Below, piece after piece: positions 10,691 to 21,949 of a stretch of 64,000 bases of DNA. The translations under genes and the position numbers were made by a program. The stretch is from Guadua angustifolia (lineage: Eukaryota; Streptophyta; Magnoliopsida; Poales; Poaceae). Numbering within the stretch: the first letter of the stretch is position 1; each line of letters opens with the position of its first letter. The DNA lies in NCBI GenBank assembly GCA_036346375.1, contig CM070518.1, forward strand, positions 4,348,182 to 4,412,181, written 5' to 3'. The notes beneath the pieces are model-generated. The model did not search any database. It was not told the origin of the DNA and worked only from the letters and a program-made list of their open reading frames with translations.

Positions 10691-12116
10691 ACAAAAAAAT
10701 ATATATATCCATCATAATAATTTCATTCCAAGCACAACCCGACTCACGATAAAAGAGCAAGCCTTTCCCAAATATTTACCAAACCTCACCAAGACGACGA
10801 TCGAGTTCTGGCCGAGATCAACACGATAGCGGCGACCACCGATATAAATTATTACACTTAACTCGTATCACAAAATTGCAAAGCAAACAACAAAGTAAAA
10901 CCTAAACCACTAGTTCGTGGTAGTTAATTAGGCTTAGGTGATGTGCCACAAGTGCTTTTACTCCGCCCCCGCTTGGCATCTCGGAAATTTCGAAAGAAAG
11001 AAAAACCACAACAGGGGTGAGTCAAGACTCGGCAAGTACACATTAACCAATTAAGGAGTAATTTAATAGGAGAAACACATAGATCATCACCGTGATGCCA
11101 ATTGTCAAAACACCGTCAATCCATCATCATCGGCCTATATGTCAAACCTTTGCTCATCCATTATTTCGCTCATCAATATGCAATGCGAAGCAGAATCCAC
11201 GACAACCAGATAATCTCTATTAGACATATGGTATTTAGCAATGAGACATAAATAGTAATAAAACCAGATCGCCCCTATTCATCGATTAAATAAAGCAATG
11301 ACATAACCCAACCATTCCCGATCTATAACTCATCTAACATCGTAAATAAATCACATCATCCAAAGCGATATTACTTATACAACAATCTAGGCAATCGATT
11401 TTAAATATGCAATAAGATAAACCATTTCCATTACCTTCCATCCGACCGCCACATGTAGCAATTAAACAAACAACATCATCCGGTGACCTCACTTATGTCA
11501 CAACTAAGCACAAAGATTAAATATGCACTTGCCTTAACCCCGAGGAACAAAGCGGGCGAGAGGTCCCCGATCCGGACACGGCTTCTCCTAAAGAAAGATT
11601 ATACAAATCAATCAAAACATACACGACATCACAAATCGACAACGATATAGCCTAATACATCCGCTAGAACCTCTTTAAGCTAAATCGAAAGTTTAGGACC
11701 GATAGTCAAAAGGCCAAAACTCCCGAACCACCAATCCGATTTCCACGATCTAGGACTCTATGGAGAATTTAGAAGATAACCCACCAAATACTCCATAGAA
11801 GCTAAGGTCAAACACGGCCTAAATACCAAATCAAGGCCGCAAGCCATCGCTATCGACGTTCTAGATACCAAACAGGAGACTTTTCACCGCACCTCAAACC
11901 CACATAGATCGTGACAAATCAACACGACAATCGCTGCACAACCTCTAGAACTCATCATGCAGACCGAAAAGCACACAACTAACCTTAGTGCATAGCACCG
12001 CTCATCACCTAACACGCAATCAATTTCTAAAATAGCCATCGTAAATCATGCCTCCATACAAATATTCATACGCATCACATGTACACATTGCAAGCAAGTT
12101 CAGATATGCTCAGAAG
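10691..12116. other. CACTA-D interior, non-coding
   Basis: No long frame and no recognisable domain. The sequence is of moderate GC with scattered CA-rich words. A segment at about 11000-11045 (GGGTGAGTCAAGACTCGGCA) resembles a motif I associate with other grass repeats, so part of the interior may come from another element. Its origin cannot be settled by eye. Confidence 0.45.
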
Positions 12117-12133
12117 CTACGCAACACATTCCA

Positions 12134-12740
12134 TTAGCGATGGCGTCGAACCATGATACATGCACTCACGGAAAGGGCGGCGGCACGGCCGAGGCGAGGC
12201 AGAGGCGGCGCCAGAGTTAGCGGCGCGACGGCCAGAGGCGGCGCCAATCGATCGGAGCCCACCAGGCGGCGGCCGGGCCATGGATGGCGAGTGGAGCAAT
12301 CGGCGCGGTGACGTGGAGCCAAGGCGCTACGTGCAACAGCGCCCGAGGGCGGGCGAGGACCCGTGGCCAGGCCGAGGCGACACGGCTGGCGGGCGACAGG
12401 CGGGAAGGCGGCGGCGCGCCGCACGGGAAGGGCGAGGAGCGAGGGCGGCACGGGAGCCGTCGAGGAGCAGAAGCAGGCGGATCCCATGGGGAGCAGATGG
12501 CGGCCACCGAATCGGGGAGGAGGAGCGGATCCCATTTTGAGAGGAAGAGAGATAAGGAGGGAGAGACGGCAGGAAAGGGGGGGGAGGGCGGAGGGCGTGA
12601 GGTGGCGGGCGAGGGCAAGGGCGAGGCGGGCAAGCAAGCGTGAAGCATGGAGAGGCAATGGGTGGTGAGAGGGAGAAGAGAGAGAGAGGAGAGAAGAGAG
12701 AGAGAGAAGGCCAGCACCGGGTAGCTAGGGTTAACATTCT
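12134..12740 (-). pseudogene. GC-rich gene-like segment inside CACTA-D
   Basis: On the minus strand a CT-rich tract (about 12740-12670, CTCTCT and TTCTCC runs), typical of plant 5' leaders, precedes a very GC-rich stretch with overlapping frames. The longest, 12134-12658 (174 codons), is rich in A, P, R, L and S and has no domain I know. GC content is far above the flanks. It could be a captured exon-1 fragment of a host gene or the remains of the element's own gene. Several frames stay open only because GC-rich DNA has few stops, so coding is unproven. Confidence 0.4.
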
Positions 12741-12959
12741 TTTTAAATTGTAGCAATAGGAGCCCACAATTTAATTAAATTCGTGGGTATTTTTAGAAAC
12801 CCATTTAATTTAAATATATAAATTCGTGGGTTTTTTTTCCCACTAATTTAATTAAATACGTAAGTATTTTATAAACCCATTTAATTTAAATATATAAATT
12901 GCGGGGTTTTTTTGCCCACTAATTTAAAAACCCACTTAATTTTCCCCTTTCTTGTAGTG
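12741..12959. repeat. CACTA-D right subterminal and terminal repeats
   Basis: Copies of the motif seen at the left end, e.g. AATTCGTGGGTTTTT and AAACCCACTTAATTT, end at the inverted CTTGTAGTG. Orientation is mostly opposite to the left array. Confidence 0.85.
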
Positions 12960-12962
12960 GTA

Positions 12963-13253
12963 CATGGAGTAACTACTCTTGGAATAAGAAAGAGGCATCA
13001 TATACAGGAAAATATATTAACCCTAGGAAATAGATAAGATACATTTAATATATATATGTGTAATAATGTCCTGATTGCGTTGTATAATCGTGTGCTATCT
13101 TGGAGGTCTTTATTTATTTCTTGTAACATAACTGAGAGCTTGCGACCTTTGGGCCATGCAAGAAGATTACTTGCCCTACTTTCTAGTAGTTCCCATCTTT
13201 TTCCAAATTTTGAGGAGCAAATACACTTTTTGCCTTTGTTTTTGAGAACTTTA
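12963..13253. other. Short host spacer between CACTA-D and the copia element
   Basis: AT-rich DNA with no supported gene. The 82-codon plus-strand and 104-codon minus-strand frames here overlap each other, have no domain, and the minus-strand one runs into the copia LTR. It ends with CTTTA, the left copia target duplication. Confidence 0.5.
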
Positions 13254-14740
13254 TGTTGGAAATATACCCTAGAGGCAATCATAGAGATGATTATATTTCT
13301 ATAAATGTTCATAAACTATGAAATTGTTCTTTGAATAACATCATGGATATTGATTAACAAGTACGTGACTCTTGTTTGTGAAACTCTATATTCATTTTTA
13401 TGATGTTCATTCTAAAAGGGGTCTCTAGTCGATAATCATATGAGGACACATATGAGTAGACTAGCATATATACTAGTCAATGGCCACATTTCATAAGTCA
13501 TAGATATGGAGATATCAAACCAATAATATGGACATATGTAAGAGAACATGGTGTTGGACATCGACCCACAATGAAATACTACGAGAACATTGTATTCTTT
13601 CATGTCATCAGTTGATCTCATATACGATGTGTATGCTATATCCTTCGACTTGAGATTGTCACATGTTCTCAAGATGCGTAATGGCTTACTTAGGGGTCTC
13701 AAACGCTACTTCGTAACTAGGTAGTTATAAAGATGACTTTCGAGCTTGTCACGAAACATGTTGCGGGACATGATCGATCAAGATAGGACTTGCCCCTCCA
13801 TACAACAGGCGAGATATCTCTAGACATCTCGAGTGGTCGGATTCCAGAAAATACATGGCCATGCTACTCAAGTAGAGAGTTACTCGAGTCATCGAGTTAA
13901 AAAAATAACTCATTTTTTCGGGGAATCTGAGTCATGGCAACGAGAAAGAGTGGTCGAGCCATCCAAACAAGGATGACAATAATTCGCCTTGGGTTTGACC
14001 GATATCGTGAGGCAAAAGGAAATGCATATAGGACATTATTGAGGTTCGTCCGATCTTTACATATACTTAGGAGTCGGTAAATCCTACTAGAGGCCGCTAT
14101 CGACTATTGGTCAAATCCTCAGTGATTGAGTAGAAGTACTCGATGGTCGAGTAGGTGTACCCAATGGTCGAGTAGGAGTACCCAATGATCTATAGGGGTA
14201 CTCCAGCCATGTCCATGTGCATGTGAACCTAAAGGATCGCATGCTTAAGGGGTTGTAACCAATTCAGATAGGGATCCGAGTTGTAATGGGCTTAGAGTTC
14301 CTAATAGGATTCAAAGGTTAAAACCGTTATGGGACGTCTATATAAAGGGAGGAGATGTTGGCTTTGAAAAGGAGGTGACACAATAGGAATTCAGAATTCC
14401 CAAAACCCTAGCCGCCACCCCTTCTCAGCTCAGAACTACAAAGCCAGCACTAGCACTCCAACGAGTGGGGTTCCTACCCCGTACGTGTGGATACCTTAGA
14501 GGCGTTGCTATGAAGCTTTAATGCTAGGACGATCCATAACCCACGACGATCACAAAGAGCCGTTGGAGGAGGTGCGGGCTAGTACGGCTACATCTGCACC
14601 ACCGCGCTACATCGACTCTATTTCCGCTGTAGGTCTGCGCGTCAAGTGGTAATTCTATGATCTATAGCTTGTAGCAGTTCATTGGTTACGCGGTAGAAAA
14701 TTTTGATTTTTCACTAGAGTAGCCTACCCGTTTCCTAACA
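13254..14740 (+). repeat. Copia-1 5' LTR
   Basis: 1487 bp with ends TGTTGG and CCTAACA, aligning by eye along its length with 30073-31489. It contains a TATA box at 14339-14347, and the primer-binding site begins at 14742. It is longer than the 3' copy mainly because the latter lacks about 60 bases near 31204. Confidence 0.93.
14339..14347 (+). promoter_or_regulatory. TATA box in copia-1 5' LTR
   Basis: TATATAAAG sits about 400 bases before the LTR end and is conserved as TATATAAAA in the 3' LTR (31147-31155). This is the likely promoter of the genomic RNA. Confidence 0.65.
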
Positions 14741-14741
14741 G

Positions 14742-14756
14742 TGGTATCAAAGCCAT
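14742..14756 (+). promoter_or_regulatory. Copia-1 primer-binding site (initiator tRNA-Met type)
   Basis: TGGTATCAAAGCCAT starts one base after the LTR. It is one base off the canonical TGGTATCAGAGC, complementary to the 3' end of initiator tRNA-Met, which primes most plant copia elements. Confidence 0.85.
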
Positions 14757-14792
14757 GCTACGTAGTTGTAGATTCAGAATAGATGCATATGA

Positions 14793-15225
14793 CACTACTA
14801 CATGATTGTATATCAGAATCGGTTCTTTTTTGTCATTACGGTCGGTTCTAGTGGCAATACAAAGTATTTAGATAGTGATAAGGAGGAGCTATCGCGGTCG
14901 GTTTTGGCCCAATTGTGATAGAGCCTCATCACAATTGGTTCTTTTTAGAAATCGATTGTGATGATAGGGTCATCAGAATCAGTTCTTATATGGAACAGAT
15001 TCTGATGATGCTGTCATCACAATCAGTTCCATATGAGAACCAATTTTGATGAGAACTCATCACAATCGGTTCTTATGTCAAATTGATTGTGATGATAGGG
15101 TCACCGATTATAATGACCTTATCATCACAATCGGTTCCATATAAGAATCGATTTTGATGATGTCGTTATCAGAACATCATCAAAATCGGTTCCACATAAG
15201 AACTAATTATGATGACCCTCATAGG
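14793..15225. repeat. CACTA-C left terminal and subterminal repeats
   Basis: Direct and inverted copies of a motif of about 20 bases, GATGA...ATCACAATCGGTTCTTAT, alternate with spacers like GATGATAGGGTCATCA. They are the presumed transposase-accessory binding sites and match the right-end array at 22490-23098. Confidence 0.9.
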
Positions 15226-15689
15226 GGCGTGCCATTTTTGCATATTCTCCAAAATAGCAATATATTAACAGTATGCACATATAAATATATCACATTCACA
15301 GTATAGAACACAGAATGCACATGTCACATTCATAGAACCCAAACACTTTAATTACAACACATATATCACATTCGGTGACAATATACATCACAAATATGCT
15401 TAACAATCAATACACATGCATATATATATATATATATATCACATTGACATATATAATAAATATTATTTACATATGGACTAGTATGATGCTTCAGGATCTT
15501 TAAATCTGCTGTCCACCTATATAACTTCTAACCAGTACCAGTGGCATAAGTGATCTCATATATAGTTGAGTGCTTTGCTGTCTAAGCTCCTCTTGGGGAT
15601 ATTGATCTTTTGAAAAATAGAAATTAGTGCACTAATTTAAGTTTTAAAATTTGTATGTAGAAGGCTAAGTGCATTATTATGCATGTACA

Positions 15690-16484
15690 TATACCTTAGA
15701 GAAAAGATGTGAGCCACTGACCACAATCAGCATGTGCTGCATGACGTAAAAGCCGCACAGGTCATCACTGCCCTATTGATGATACTGTAAAGAGAGAAAG
15801 AATTTAACACACGAAGATTAGATGTCAGAAAAAATTAATCATATATATGCTAGGCACTTGTACCTTGAAGCGCTTATACTCTAGTTTCTTGCCCTTTTCA
15901 TCATCGTGTGTCCCTCCTTCATTGACGTAGGCCAAGAAACCCCTATATACATTGGAGAGATGCCATTGAGTCAAAAAAATGAATGTATTTAAATTCAGAA
16001 AGTGTTAGGTTACAGTAATGTACTTATTACTCCAAAAGAGGCTTGATCGCGTAGGCCACCAGTCTCTTCTTGATCGAGTTAAAAGTGTAGACCATGTTTT
16101 CACTTGGAACGAGGATGAGTAGAGCCCAATGGTTGCTTATTAAATAGTATGCAATGTAAGAAAATAAGTTTGCATACAGTTTAAGTGCGTACAAGTAATT
16201 GAAGGGTAAATTACTAGTTACTCCGCGTGGTACGGAAATAGAATGAAGTCTCTCTTAGACTCAACATTCAATGTCCCCTTGATGTAGTCGGCAACGAAGT
16301 CTGGCTCTTCCTCATTGACCCTATCAATGTACCTTCCATAGAGCATGCGAGTAAAATTGTCTAGATTATTCAATAGGTTGGATGCAATCAGGGGTTTTCC
16401 ATGTACGTAGGCCTTAAAATCCTGAGGGGTCTTCTTATTGTCTGCCAACTTTCCTTTCTGTGCAGAACAAGTCTTCGAGGTCAA
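15690..16484 (-). pseudogene. CACTA-C Ulp1-like (C48) cysteine protease domain
   Basis: Frame 16218-16484 ends in FILFPYHAE. After an intron-sized gap, minus-strand sequence at about 16138-16030 reads NHWALLILVPSENMVYTF, with a His-Trp pair (His codon 16129-16131) where C48 proteases have the catalytic His. Near 15760 it reads GSDDLCGFYVMQHM, with the catalytic-type Cys at 15755-15757. A TAG at 15773-15775 follows the Gln that should form the oxyanion hole. Ulp1 proteases cleave SUMO precursors or conjugates; copies in plant CACTA and MULE elements are known, but their role is unclear. The stop and several exon breaks suggest a dead copy. Confidence 0.75.
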
Positions 16485-18303
16485 GACAAGGGGCTTTTTA
16501 TGTGTTCGAGAGGGTGCTGTGGCCTCTGTTAGCTTTGCCTACTTGGAAGGAGTCTCCAAGGCCTCTTGTAGTTCAGTGGCTGTCGTGCTAGTCCTTTTAC
16601 GTGTGAGCTCTGCACACCACGTGGGACTCATCTCGATGGTGGGAGCAGGAGCAGGCGTAGGTACGGTAGGAACCTATGAAGCACTCTCATATGTAACTTG
16701 TTGCAGTACTACTAGAATAGTAGAGAAGATGCGGGGGATTTTTACCTTGACCAGTACAACACTTGTCATGGGCCACTTGATGAACGACATGTGTGCCTAC
16801 TCGAGAGTGGTGATATCTTTGTTGGGGGGAACTCAAGCACATGTGATACGAAGTCTTCGTGGACGTAGTCCACCTGCACCCTCATGTAGCCCTTCTCCAA
16901 TGGCTGACGATAAACAGTGTCGATCTTCTTGCATGGAAATGCATCCCCACGTGCAGCCTCGACGAGAAATTCGTCCTCTGTCAGGGTGAGCTGGCACTTA
17001 GCATGTGCCTACAAGAAATACATAATTTGAGGAAAAATATTGTGGGAGTTACACTCGTAGCTTTAAGTTATGAAAAATAATTATTACCTTTAGCTGGGGA
17101 TCAGTCTTATCATTTTTTAAACCACGGCTGCTGGGTCGGGGCATAGGTTTCTCTACGATAGGCACAGGCATCTGGCTCTGACTCTGGGAGATCATCGCTA
17201 TCATCTCGGCCCTCAGGCGCTCCTCACATGCCATCATCTCATCCCTCATCTCCTCCTTGATCTCCTCCCTCAGCTGCTCCTTGAGCGTGTCCTTAAGGCA
17301 CTCCGCACGTACCTCCTATGATCTTGATCTGGCACTTGTAGTGCCATCTTGGAAGTAGGATATCTTCGTATGCCCCACCCCTGCGGCAAGCACCTGGCCC
17401 TTATGGTCGGGCTTCTCGATCGCAAATGATAGGATGTCATTTGACTCTTGGCTCTGAATGGTCCCCTACTCTTTTTGCTAGCTTACCTCCTCCTGCAATA
17501 AATGAGTATGAATTGGATCTAAGTTGGGTCAACTGTAATGTACTAAGTTAGATGTCTTACGATGGTGGAGACAACATGCGCGGTAGGAGGGTTTGTAACA
17601 ACAAGCTGCCCATCAGTGGTTTTCTTTGTTCTTGCTAATACCTAGTTGTGTGCCCACTCCTCACATATGTGGGAGAAAGGCATCGCCATCCCAGAGTTCA
17701 CGCACTTCTCAGCTAGTCGCGCCCACTCTACCTTCTTTCCCTCATAGTTGCCTGTACCGAGGTGGTGTGGGTGCGTGTTATGCCTCTGGATAGCAGTATT
17801 CCTCTCTCTCAGCTGCTCTGCCTCGGGCGTACCCTTCATCGTCGTGAACACCTCCCAAACATCAAGAGTCATGAATGGATACCTCTCGAATGGTGTATGG
17901 CCTTTCAGCACGTACTCATTGTGCATGAGGACCCTGAAGTGTCTCAAGGCCACACCCATCCTCTTCAAGGCGTAACACCTTGCGTTGCATTCATCTTCCT
18001 CCTCTATAATCCATTTTCCTTTAACCTCGTCCCACGACTGACTCTTTTGCTCAGCACTGACTTACTTTCTCTAATCCTTAACCGTTATGGGCACTCTCTC
18101 CCTCACCAATTGGGCAAGGAATGACCGGTATCCCCCCTTGTACTTGGGAGGACCTATGTAGACCCCGTGGCATTGAAGTGGAGAACCTGCGGTGTTCTCC
18201 CTGTGGCCCCTTTATTTGGTCCTCGAGCCTTTCTCACCTTACTTGGCCCCTCAACACTTGGAACTTGGCTCGACCCCTCAGGAGCACCTTCTACTTGCGA
18301 CAT
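16485..18303 (-). pseudogene. CACTA-C TNP1/transposase_24-like gene, N-terminal and central part
   Basis: An ATG at 18301-18303 opens MSQVEGAPEGSSQVPSVEG, then a basic KARGPNKGATGRT segment and a TAG. Frame 17642-17968 carries the conserved block RHNTHPHHLGTGNYEGKK, typical of the Ptta/En/Spm (transposase_24) family. Next come a helical segment (EERLRAEMIAMISQSQSQ, 17049-17249) and a segment around 17010-16810 (LEKGYMRVQVDYVHEDF). Introns and a few stops separate the pieces. TNP1/TnpA-like proteins bind the subterminal motifs and hold the ends together. The downstream exons encode the Ulp1 domain, so one fused product is likely. Confidence 0.7.
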
Positions 18304-18555
18304 TTTGAGTTTTTATCTGATATGGTCATATATTTGATATGAGAGAAAGCAATTTGTAACTATTATATGAACTTGACAATAAATCATGTGAAGCAACACA
18401 TGAATGGATAATTCATAGCATTTAATTATTCTAGCATATTGTAGTAGAGTATGAGATAAACGAAGCATCTTCAAGAAAAGTCTATCTGTTGACCAACTAA
18501 ATACGTACCAATGATAACTCCTAATCTTTAAATAGGTTAGGTCCTAATCCCATTT

Positions 18556-18758
18556 AAGGATATGTGGTTCCGGCAAGATCCTAAGCCGTTGTACAACTCT
18601 AGAGAAAATTTTGGCAACATCTCCCCGCTATTCTCCAGATACACGTCTCGACAACAGGTCAAGAGGGATGTGTATCCAGATAACACCAAGAAGACTCTAC
18701 CGAAATCTACTCTAGAATTGTACAATGGCTCAGGAATTTGTTCGAACCACATATCCTT
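18556..18758. repeat. 203-bp imperfect palindrome, copy 1
   Basis: The left arm begins AAGGATATGTGGTTC (18556) and the right arm ends GAACCACATATCCTT (18758), with similarity continuing toward a centre near 18657. The arms translate to nearly the same peptide on both strands (LYNSRENFG against LYNSRVDFG), a by-product of the palindrome. It lies about 250 bases upstream of the TNP1-like start at 18303. A second copy lies upstream of TNP2 at 21746-21949. Confidence 0.88.
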
Positions 18759-18803
18759 GAACTGTCCAAAAAAACATGGACAATTTGAGAATACAAAAAT
18801 ATA

Positions 18804-19749
18804 ACGTCATGTTGAGAATACAAAAATAAAAGTAATTTGCAGTTATAATTGAAATAACGGACTAAATTAACAAAGTCGAAAGTTGCATTATAATCTAACG
18901 AGTAAAGAACCACATTTGACAAAATAATAAAAAAGGCATCACTGTTGAACAGATAAGCATTACTAATGAACTGAAGTGGATAAACATATTAAGAGGAAAA
19001 CCTGCACCTAATTCGATCAATACCTTGTTTTTAGCTTAGTGGATAATCATGCTCATGTACTGAAGTTCCTATGTGATTCCATTTATTGTGGCTATATGAG
19101 TGGATTGAAGTTAGAAAAAATAGTGAACACCTTGTTTAGGTATGCTCCAACTTATTATCTCATGATTTACAGAAATGTGGAGCCAATGAGTTCAAAATAT
19201 TCTTTTGAGATACCATCTTAGTTCCTATTTCCTAACTTCTTGTAAAACTAATTCAACTGAGACATGTTAGTTAAGAAATTTTAACAATTTTCTAAAATTT
19301 AATAATTTGTTATGATTATTTGCAGATTATGTGACACATTAGTGATTAGTTGTCAAGCCACATCAGAGTTTTATTAGCCCAAGTAGCCGTAGTTGGGCGG
19401 CAGGAAAATATCTCCATATGGGAAACTAACTGGACATGTAACAAGCATAGTCCATGTTAATGGCTACCTGTTTTAATAACCAGTCATAACCGTTTTAGGA
19501 TAAAAAAATCAACAAATAAATAACATTACAGATCATAAAATAAAAAGGAACATAAGCAAATTTACAACATCTAGAAATGCACAAAAAAATCCCCTAGAGG
19601 TAAGGAGCATGCTAATTGTGACATAATTGTTTTCTCTATTCCTTCAACTATTGGACATCTGTTTCCTTTGTTAAGAATCAAAACAATAGTTGTGACAAGT
19701 GAGTGGACTTCACTAGGGTTTACATATCCAAAATAAGTTATCAACAACC
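18804..19749. other. CACTA-C inter-gene AT-rich region
   Basis: No supported gene. Short frames on both strands lack domains. It separates the TNP1-like gene from the truncated 3' end of TNP2. Confidence 0.5.
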
Positions 19750-20142
19750 TCATGTAGCTCCTGAAATGGTTAAATTTATAGATCTTGTAAGGCTCATTTT
19801 AGGCAAGAAAGCTGCTCTATGAGATGTATAAAATGGCTGCTGATTTTCAAGGAAAAGATAAAACATAACTCTTCGATGGCAGCATAGGGAGCAGGAGGCG
19901 ACGTGGGGGGAGTAGGGTCGCGGAGGAGTCATCGTAGGAGGCGATGGTGTCAGGGCGCCGTGCGGTGGGAGGTGACAGCTGGCTTGAGGGCAGTGTGGGG
20001 GCCAGGATGAGGTCACGACAGGGGAGGGACACCAATGACGTTGAGGGGGAAGGACGCGCCGGTGGGGGAGCCGGTGCTGATCAAGGAAGCTAGTCTTGGA
20101 GGCCGAGGATGGCGGGGTGGATGAGGCTCCTTTCGTACTGTA
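19750..20142 (-). other. GC-rich segment replacing the TNP2 3' half
   Basis: TNP2 similarity stops near 20143 (ending in STLGNLA) and is followed by GC-rich sequence (19880-20100) with overlapping frames rich in P, S, L and R and no domain I know. The catalytic and C-terminal DUF4218/DUF4216 parts of TNP2 are missing. This is either a captured fragment or an internal rearrangement. Confidence 0.45.
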
Positions 20143-21312
20143 TCATGCCAAATTACCAAGGGTCGAGAAATCATTTATAGTGCAAAATACCATAGCCTGT
20201 GGGGTGAAGTGCTCTCTTTTGTATGCATTCCACACCACGACCCTCTCATTCCATAGTTTTACCAAATCCTCGATTAGTAAAGCAAGGTACACATCAATAT
20301 CATTTCCTAGTTGTTTAGGTCCTGAGATTAGCAAGATATCATTATATATTTTCGCTTTATATGCAGCCAAGGAGGGAGATTGGAGATACACAACAGAACT
20401 AGCCAGGTGTTATGATGACTGCTCATGTTACCAAATGGATTCATTCTATCCGTACTCAAGCCAAAGCTTATGTTCCTTATTTCGGCAACGAACTCCTCAT
20501 GTTTCCAATCGATGTTTCTCCATTAAGCCAAATCAGTGGAATGTCTCAGCTTACCATCTTCCTTTCGAGACTCATAATACCAACGCAATAATTTTGCCTC
20601 TCTACGATTTGCAAACAACCACTCCAAACAGAGAATGATGGGCAAGTGCCATAATATCTTGGCTGATACTCTTTTAGTGACCTCTTCACTATCATTGGTC
20701 TGGCTCTTATGCTTCTTGTCATTACCCTTCTTCTTTTGTTTGTATTGTGGCACACTGAAAACTAGATAAATGTGCAGCTCTTGATGCATGTTATGGTACA
20801 AGATGCAATCATTCGGACATGCATGTATCCTTTCTATTTCCATTCCTATGGGACATAGTAGCTTCTTCGCTTTAAAAATGCTTGTTGGCAACTTGTTTCC
20901 CTCTGGAAGCAGATTCGATAGAAGAACTAGAAGTGCAGTGAAATTTGTATTTGTCCAACGATGTTTTGCCTTCAGTTAGAACAATGCAAGGACCGAACCC
21001 ATCTTAGTGTATTCCACTTTGCAACCTGAGAACAACATTTTGGCATTGTTTTCCCTCCACATCCTGTAACATTTGCTCCAAATTGTCCTCCTCAAACATA
21101 TCACGCTGCAACTCATCATCAGGTTCCACCAAGTCTTTGTTGGATACCGGAAGGGTACTACTAGTCTCCCCGTGATGGATCCAACACGTGTAATTCCTTA
21201 CAAAGCCACGTCGAATCAGGTGGTCCTCAATTTGAGCTGAGTTGTTAAATCTCCTGAGATTGGTGCAATCAATGCAAGGACAATATATAAAGTTTACACC
21301 CCTCTTCACCAT
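20143..21312 (-). pseudogene. CACTA-C TNP2-type transposase, N-terminal half
   Basis: Three frames in order: 21004-21312 with FIYCPCIDCTNLRRF, the zinc-binding-like start of TNP2 proteins, and an acidic stretch (EEDNLEQMLQDVEG); 20523-20891 with KAKKLLCPIGMEIERIHACP and NDCILYHNMHQEL; and 20143-20391 with GPKQLGNDIDVYLALLIEDL. TNP2 is the catalytic transposase that cuts CACTA ends. Stops and shifts separate the pieces, and the C-terminal half is absent. Confidence 0.85.
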
Positions 21313-21745
21313 GTCTTCTTCTGCAATTTTTAAAACTCCTGAACACTGCTTTGAAATTCCTCACTCACACGGCTTTTCTGATACATCCATTCCTCAAGGT
21401 CCATCTGCACTTAGACTTCGCACAACAAATTAAGAAAAAACTGGAGTGACAGCTAACTAGCTATTTCAAATATTGAGACATCATTTCAATTAGTATTACC
21501 TTTGCAAAATAGAGGACGGGTTTCAGGATATATAAATGTACTCCCGAACGATAGGTAGCATATTCCCCAGTTAAGAGCTTCCAATTCCCTAGTTGGGAGA
21601 CATACATTGTAAACTTGAACAATGATTTCAAATAAACTAATTATATAGAGCAGTAGCTTACAAATCTTTTTGACTTCAATGAAACAAAACAAGGGTACCA
21701 TCGATGACCCCTACTCTCTAGATAGGTTTTCTCCTAATCCCATTC

Positions 21746-21949
21746 TAGGATATGTAATTCGAGCAAGTTTCTAAGCCGTTGTACAACTCGAGAGAAAATT
21801 TTGGTAGCATGTCCCCATTGTTCTCAGATACACGCCTCGACAACAGGTCAAGAAGGGTGTATGCCTGGAGAACACCATAGGGAGATGCTACCTAAATCTA
21901 CTCTGGAGTTGTACAGCAACTCAAAAACTTGTTCGAACCATATATCCTT
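21746..21949. repeat. 204-bp imperfect palindrome, copy 2
   Basis: The arms AGGATATGTAATTCG (left) and CGAACCATATATCCT (right) enclose the same internal words as copy 1, such as TAAGCCGTTGTACAACTC and GACAACAGGTCAAGA. It lies about 430 bases upstream of the TNP2 start. By eye it is some 80% similar to copy 1. Confidence 0.85.

Larger units (their letters stand above)
10263..12959. mobile_element. CACTA-D: non-autonomous CACTA transposon, TSD GTA
   Basis: The left end reads CACTACAAGAACAGGGAAAA and the right end is its inverted counterpart (CTTTCTTGTAGTG), bounded on both sides by the 3-bp duplication GTA (10260-10262 and 12960-12962). Both are hallmarks of the CACTA (En/Spm) superfamily. Arrays of a short motif built on AATTTAAATTGTGGGTTT lie inside each end. 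At 2.7 kb with no transposase it must depend on an autonomous partner. The interior has one GC-rich segment next to the right end. Confidence 0.9.

Noticed and set aside
12998..13312. 104-codon minus-strand frame near the copia border
   Set aside because: It crosses the border of the copia LTR at 13254, so it cannot be an original host gene.
18537..18804. Two similar small proteins on opposite strands
   Set aside because: They arise because the DNA is a palindrome; no start context or domain supports coding.
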